Source: Sarcophilus harrisii
Taxonomy: Eukaryota > Chordata > Mammalia > Dasyuromorphia > Dasyuridae
Length of the DNA: 64,000 nucleotides
Reading direction: 5' to 3'
NCBI RefSeq assembly: GCF_902635505.1
Contig: NC_045430.1
Location: 109,548,425 to 109,612,424, forward strand
Positions 57,693 to 64,000 of the stretch are shown in pieces; within the stretch, counting starts at the first letter, position 1, and the number at the start of each line of letters is the position of its first letter. The translations under genes were made by a program, and so were the position numbers. The notes under the pieces are model-generated. The model was given only the letters and a program-made list of their open reading frames with translations. It did not search any database and had not been told where the DNA came from.

Positions 57693-60600
57693 CAATTTTG
57701 TTTTTCCTGAATTCGGTTCCTTTAGTATTTTTTTTTATTTATACTATTATAGCCATCATGTGTTTTGGTTATTTGGTCAGCTTTTTTCCTTTCTCCATTA
57801 AATTAAGTCTTGCCATAAATTTTTTAATGATTCTTTGTATTTGTCATCTCTTTTAGTACAATAACCTATTACATTCATCTGGGACAATTTGTTCAGCCAT
57901 TTTCAAATTGTAGTTTTTTGTTAATAGTACTGATATAAAGTCAGTGACTTTGAGGGTTAAACTCAGAGTTGGTATTGTAGTATCAAATCAAAGAGTATAA
58001 AGAGTTTGTTGCCTTTTTTGAATAATTTCAGGTTGTTTTCCAAAAAGAATGGGCTTGTAGATAGTATGCCATCTTCTTATATTCCCTCTAATATCTACTA
58101 TTTTTGTCTTTAACAGTTTATTTATTTATTTATTTTTTTTTTGCTGAAAATAATAGACTCTTTAATTCTTATTGGTTTTTTTTTTTAATTTAATAGCCTT
58201 TTATTTACAGGATATATACATGGGTAACTTTACAGCATTAACAATTGCCAAACCTCTTGTTCCAATTTTTCACCTCTTACCCCCCCACACCCCCTCCCCT
58301 AAATGGCAGGATGACCAGTAGATGTTAAATATATTAAAATATAACTTAGATACACAATAAGTATACATGACCAAAACATTATTTTGCTGTACAAAAAGAA
58401 TCAGACTCTGAATTATTGTACAATTAGCTTGTGAAGGAAATCAAAGATGCAGGTGTGCATAAATATAGGGATTGGGAATTCAATGTAATGGTTTTTAGTC
58501 ATGTCTTTAACAGTTTAAAGCACATGTTATATACCACACCAATAGAGCATTCTTTCCTTATTGTTATTAATGGTTTGCATGTCTTTAAAAATGGTTCATA
58601 TCCTTTTTTACTAATTACTTTTTGAACAAAAACTTAAATTTTTTTATTTATATCAATTCTCTATTTTTTTATGGTGGTTGCGGTGCTTTCCCCCCCATTC
58701 ATATTTATCTAAGTTCATTGACTATATTTGTATAAAATCCTTTTAATTTTGTATAATCTTGTCTGTTATCTTATCTTTTGACTAGTTACAGATTTTTCCT
58801 CCAACTGTAGATGTAGAAGAAACTTTTCTCTAAATTTTTTAATAGTGCAGCCTATTTTTTTGATTCATTTAATGAATCTGTTTATATACTAAACTTAAGT
58901 GTTGCTTTTGGCTGTTGTTGCATCCTTTGGTAAGGAGAGCAAATGTTTGCCAAGTTAAGTGCTTTCTTGATTCTTTTAGTGTCTTTTTTGTATGATTCAC
59001 TTATGTTGGTTAAACTTTCTTAGGAAATGGTTATAATCTGTCAGTATTTTTAAAAATCTGCAGCATTTTTTTGGCATTGACATACTGTTTAAATAGCTTA
59101 GAATAGAATTGTCTCAAAATGAGACAATATCTTATTTTCAATTTTATTTTTATTAGGTCTTGTTTTTAATATTTACTCAAAAGAATTGATGATCAAACCA
59201 TATGTATAGAAGCAGTGTATACAAATGACTCCTGCACAAGTAAAAATTTTTTTCTTCTTTGTTAGACTGTAGATCATAATGATTCCTTTGTAGTCTATAA
59301 ATTGCTGACATAAGTTTTCACCTTTTGTGAAAACTTGTTTTTAGAATTCTAGAGCTTGACACTCCACCCTACCCACCTCCACCCACTCCACCCTACCCCC
59401 CCACCCATCTGCAAAATAGACATTCAGATATTTGAAATTGGCTATTGTGTCCTGTTCTACACCATCACCACTCCCACCTCACCCATCATTAGTTTTTTCA
59501 GGTTAAGTAATCCCATTTCCTCTACTGATTTTTATGACATAATTTCATCATCTTTGACTATCCTGATTTCCCATCTCTAGATGCATCCATTTAATCACCA
59601 TTCATGCAAAAATGAAACTCCATCCTTTCCCTTATTCTCCAGCAAACCACTCCCATAAACATCTCTTTCTGTCTTTCCCCATCAAATAGTTCCTTCCTAT
59701 TTGCCCACAAACATGTTGATCTCTCCACTGTCTTTAAGAAACCCTTATAGATAATTTACCTATCAGATCTTTGGAGAAGGGAGAAATTTATGACCAGAGA
59801 AGATCTAGAGAACAGTATGAAAGGGAAAATGTATAATTTTGATTACATTAAATTAAAAAGTTTTTGCACAAACAAAATCAAGATTAAAAAGGGAAGTACA
59901 AAGCTGGGAAAAAAATCTTTATAGCCAGTGTTTCTGATAAAGATCTCATTTCTAAAATATATAAAGAACTGTGTCAAATTTATAAGAATATAAATCATTC
60001 CCCAATTCATAAATAGTCAAAGGACATGAACAGACAATTTTCAGATGATTAAATTAAAACCATCTAGGTATATGAAAAAATGATCTAAATCACTGTTGAT
60101 TAGAGAAATGCAAATTGAAACTACTCTGGGATAATACCTCATGCCTCTCACATTGGCTAAGATATCAGGAAAAAAATAATGATAAATATTAGGGAGAATG
60201 TAGGAAAACTTGGACACTAATACATTGTTGGTGGGATTATGAAATGATCCAACCATAATGGAGAACAATTTGGAACTATGCCCAAAGGGCTATAAAACTG
60301 TGCATACTTTGATTCAGCAGTGCCACTACTGGATCTGTATCCCAAGGAAATCATAAAGAAGGGAAAAGGAACTACATGTGCAATAATGTTTGTAGCAGTT
60401 CTCTTTGTTGTAGCAAGGAACTGGAAACTTGGTGGGTGTCCATCAATTGGGAAATGGCTGAATAAATTGTGGTGTATGAAGATAATGGAATGTTATTGTT
60501 CTACAAAAAACAATGAACAATCATATATATTCTATTTTTAAAATGATGAACTTACAGAACAGTGTAATGCCGGAGAAACCTGAGGCAGGATAGAGATTAG

Positions 60601-61603
60601 AGATCAATTTTAATAATTTATTTAAAAGGTAGAGATTTACTGGGACCAAATGGATCCATGGTTTGGTCCCAGGCTGAATGAGGCTATTGTCTCCAAGTAT
60701 CCAGCAAACAATCAAGAGTTCTTTTGATAGGGTGGAGTGAGCTGCTGGAGATGGGATGACATAATCAGGGGGAGGCATCTTGATAAGACAATACCTAACA
60801 TTCCAATATTGGGATGGGGAGAGGCATTCTGATATTCTAAAACGTAAAATCTTTTATCTTTATCATGTATTCTGATAAAGAGGGAGGGGAGGTTTTGCAG
60901 AACTGGGAAGCAGGGAAACTGAGGCAGGACTGAGTCAGGATAATTAGGGAAACTGAGTCAGGACTATAAAAGAGAACTGTGGCATAACAACAGGAACCCC
61001 ATCTAGCATCTGCTTCTGAAGCTTTCCTAGAGAAAACAGAAGAAAAAAGTATCTTGGAGGACTCTTTGCCATCTTTGCCTTTTTTTTGCATCCCTTGATT
61101 GGGACTTAGTGCAGGGATAGTTAATGGCTACTCCTAAAACATCTGAAGAGTTTTAGACTCACACCTGTTGGAGTCAAAAATTTTTTGATTGGATACATAT
61201 CTGAAAGACCCAGTTCTATCTCTAAACTTTGTCTGATCCTGTTCTACAACTTGTACCTTTTTAACCTCGAGCCTGGGTGGGCCTTTAACATGCGAGATTT
61301 TTGTTAGGTGGCCCTGACCACAGTATTTAGGTTGAATTTGTCTCTTGGAGATCTTTCCATTTTTTCTGGCAGTCTCTGAGGAGGTGATAAAGGAGTACAA
61401 CTGGAAAATGTGTAACAAGTCCTGCAAAGATTTACGTGAACAGATGCTGAGCGAAACGAGCAGAACCAGGAATACATTGTACACAATAACTGCAAGAATG
61501 TGCAGTGATCAACTATGAAAGACTTGGTTCTTAGTGGTTCAATAATCCAAAGCAATCCTAATAGACTTTGGATAGAAAAAGCCATACATCTCAAGAAAAA
61601 GAA
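57693..61603 (+). repeat. Tandem array unit 2 (3,911 bp)
   Basis: Near-identical to unit 1 by eye (about a dozen scattered base differences up to about 61280) apart from a 397-bp gain, which is an L1 insertion with its duplicated target. The tail at 61285-61380 shows several small deletions not seen in unit 1. Confidence 0.93.
58121..58501 (-). mobile_element. Short antisense L1 insertion with 3' extension
   Basis: Flanked by a perfect 16-bp duplication TGTCTTTAACAGTTTA (58105-58120 and 58502-58517). From left to right on the + strand: T-rich tail (58121-58142), a 33-base non-L1 segment (58143-58175), an inner T run (58176-58186), then the reversed 3' UTR of the same L1 family as 22212-23508. 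Unit 1 has the empty site at about 54575-54590; the same insertion is recognisable in unit 3 at about 62006-62350. Confidence 0.9.
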
Positions 61604-64000
61604 CAATTTTGTTTTCCTAATTGGTTCCTTTAGTATTTTTTTTTATTTATACTATTTAGCCATTTGTTTTGGTTATTTGGTCAGCTTTTTTTCCTTTCCC
61701 ATTAAATTAAGTCTTGCCATAAATTTTTAATGATTCTTTGTATTTTCATCTCTTTTTAGTACAATAACCTTTACATTCATCTGGGACAATTTGTTCAGCC
61801 ATTTTCAAATTGAGTTTTTTTTAATAGTACTGATATAAAGTCATGACTTTGATTAAACTCAAGGTTGGTATTGTAGTATCAAATCAAAGAGTATAAAAGT
61901 TTTTGCCTTTTTGAATAATTTCAGGTTGTTTTCCAAAAAGAATGGGCTTGTGTAGTATCCATCTTTTATATTCCCTCTAATATCTACTATTTTTGTCTTT
62001 AACAGTTTTTTTATTTTTTATTTTTTTTTGAAATAATCTCTTTAATTTTATTGGTTTTTTTTTAATTTAATAGCCTTTTTATTTAAGGATATATACATGG
62101 GTAACTTTACAGCATTAACTTGCCAAACCTCTTGTTCCAATTTTTCACCTCTTACCCCCCCACCCCTCCCTAAATGGGGATGACCAGTAGATGTTAAATA
62201 TATTAAAATATAACTTAGATCACAATAAGTAACGACCAAAAACATTATTTTGCTGTACAAAAGAATCAGATTGAATTTTGTACAATTAGCTTGTGAAGGA
62301 AATCAAAGATGCAGGTGTGATAAATATGGGTTGAATTCTTAATGGTTTTTATCATTTTTAAAGTTTTAAAGCACATTTTATATACCACACCAATAGAGCA
62401 TTCTTTCCTTATTGTTATTAATGGTTTGCATGTCTTTTAAAAATGGTTCTATCCTTTTTACTAATTCTTTTTGAACAAAACTTAAATTTTTTTATTTATA
62501 TAATTCTCTATTTTTTTTATGGTGGTTCTTTCCCCATTCATATTTATCAAGTTCATTGACTATATTTGTATAAAATTTTAAATTTGTATAATCTTGTCTG
62601 TTATCTTATCTTTTGACTAGTTACAGATTTTTTCCTCCAACTGTAGTGTAGAAGAAACTTTCTCTAAATTTTTAATAGTGCAGCCTATTTTTTTGATTCA
62701 TTTAATAATCTGTTTATATACTAAACTTAAGTGTTGCTTTTGGCTGTTGTTGCATCCTTTGTAAAGGAGAGCAAATTTTGCCAAGTTAAGTGCTTTCTTG
62801 ATTCTTTTAGTGTCTTTTTTGTATGATTCACTTATGTTGGTTAAACTTTCTTGGAAAATTTTATAATCTGTCAGTATTTTTTAAAAAATCCAGCTTTTTC
62901 ATTGACATACTGTTTTAAATACTTAGAATAGAATTGTCTCAAAAATGAGACAATATTTTTTCAATTTTATTTTTATTAGGTCTTTTTTTTTATTTCTCAA
63001 AAGAATTATGTCAAACCATATGTATAGAAGGTGTATACAATGACTCCTGCCAAGTAAAATTTTTTTTTCTTCTTTGTTAGACTGAATCATAATGATTCCT
63101 TTTAGTCTATAAATTCTGACAAAGTTTTCACCTTTTAAGCTTGTTTTAAAATTCTAGACTTGACACTCCCCCTCCCCCTCCACCCCTCCACCCTACCCCC
63201 CCCCCATCTGCAAAATAGACATTCAGATATTTAAATTGGCTGTTTCCTGTTCACCATCACCCTCCCACCCACATTAGTTTTCAGGTTAATAATCCCATTT
63301 CCTCACTGATTTTATAATAATTTCATCATCTTTATTCCCTGATTTCCCCTCTCTAGATGCATCCATTTTAATCACCATTCATGCAAAATGAAACTCCATC
63401 CTTTCCCTTATTCTCCAGCAAACCACTCCCATAAACATCTCTTTTCTGTCTTTCCCCATCAAATAGTTCCTTCCTATTTGCCCACAAACATGTTGATCTC
63501 TCCACTGTCTTTAAGAAACCCTTATAGATAATTTACCTATCAGATCTTTGGAGAAGGGAGAAATTTATGACCAGAGAAGATCTAGAGAACAGTATGAAAG
63601 GGAAAATGTATAACTTTGATTACATTAAATTAAAAAGTTTTTGCACAAACAAAATCAAGATTAAAAAGGGAAGTACAAAACTGGGGAAAAAAATCTTTAT
63701 AGCCAGTGTTTCTGATAAAGATCTCATTTCTAAAATATATAAAGAACTGTGTCAAATTTATAAGAATATAAATCATTCCCCAATTCATAAATAGTCAAAG
63801 GACATGAACAGACAATTTTCAGATGATTAAATTAAAACCATCTAGGTATATGAAAAAATGATCTAAATCACTGTTGATTAGAGAAATGCAAATTGAAACT
63901 ACTCTGGGATAATACCTCATGCCTCTCACATTGGCTAAGATATCAGGAAAAAAATAATGATAAATATTAGGGAGAATGTAGGAAAACTTGGACACTAATA
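61604..64000 (+). repeat. Tandem array unit 3 (incomplete; runs off the window)
   Basis: It carries the same L1 insertion as unit 2 but is about 132 bp shorter than unit 2 over the first 2.1 kb because of many 1-6-base deletions. From about 63360 it becomes clean and near-identical to units 1 and 2 again. Confidence 0.9.

Larger units (their letters stand above)
52810..64000 (+). other. RIMKLB: RIMKLB intron 2, 5' part (continues past window)
   Basis: It starts at the GTAAGA donor at 52810. From 52810 to about 53870 I see no gene and no repeat I can name. After that come old antisense L1 sequence and the 3.5-3.9-kb tandem array. The acceptor and exon 3 are not in the window. Confidence 0.8.

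Noticed and set aside
55430-61606. Repeated identical open frames (for example 55430/59356, 56394/60320, 57411/61304) as a gene family
   Set aside because: They repeat because the DNA is a tandem array; their content is L1, L2 and LTR relics or C-rich low-complexity sequence.

Overview
The window is mammalian nuclear DNA, most likely from a marsupial. The signs are marsupial-type tRNA-derived CORE-SINEs with poly(A) tails, many 5'-truncated L1 copies carrying marsupial-style ORF2 3' ends and 3' UTRs, MIR and L2 relics, RTE-type LINE remnants and numerous solo LTRs. I cannot name the species. There are no bacterial operons, CRISPR arrays, tRNA genes or rRNA genes.

One host gene is supported: the 5' end of RIMKLB on the + strand. 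A CpG island at about 39.06-40.75 kb holds the promoter and a non-coding exon 1 with a clear splice donor after 40409. A 12.2-kb intron follows, then the first coding exon (52582-52809; ATG at 52635), which encodes residues 1-58 and the first base of codon 59. The rest of the gene lies beyond the right edge, so everything from 52810 to 64000 is intron 2.

Layout: 1-39 kb is intergenic and packed with nested repeats. These include L2 remnants, three LTRs of one family (4579-5097, 6801-7382, 28393-30291), a second LTR family (about 9130-9511, 26796-27521), 3' ends of decayed endogenous retroviruses, several L1 insertions with readable target-site duplications, and a U6-snRNA/L1 chimeric retrocopy (34049-34995). 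The CpG island (39-40.7 kb) contains a 16-bp GC minisatellite and purine/pyrimidine blocks. Intron 1 (40.4-52.6 kb) carries MIR/SINE, L2 and L1 relics and one solo LTR with a 6-bp duplication, 460 bp upstream of the coding exon.

The right-hand 10 kb of intron 2 is a head-to-tail array: unit 1 at 54166-57692, unit 2 at 57693-61603, unit 3 from 61604 to the window edge. Units 2 and 3 contain an L1 insertion that unit 1 lacks. That insertion carries what looks like a short 3' transduction. Much of unit 3 and the tail of unit 2 is riddled with small deletions of the kind left by unpolished long reads, so part of the array may be an assembly artefact. I found no new gene system. The best leads are the array, the transducing L1, the U6/L1 chimera and a small L1 insertion without a poly(A) tail.
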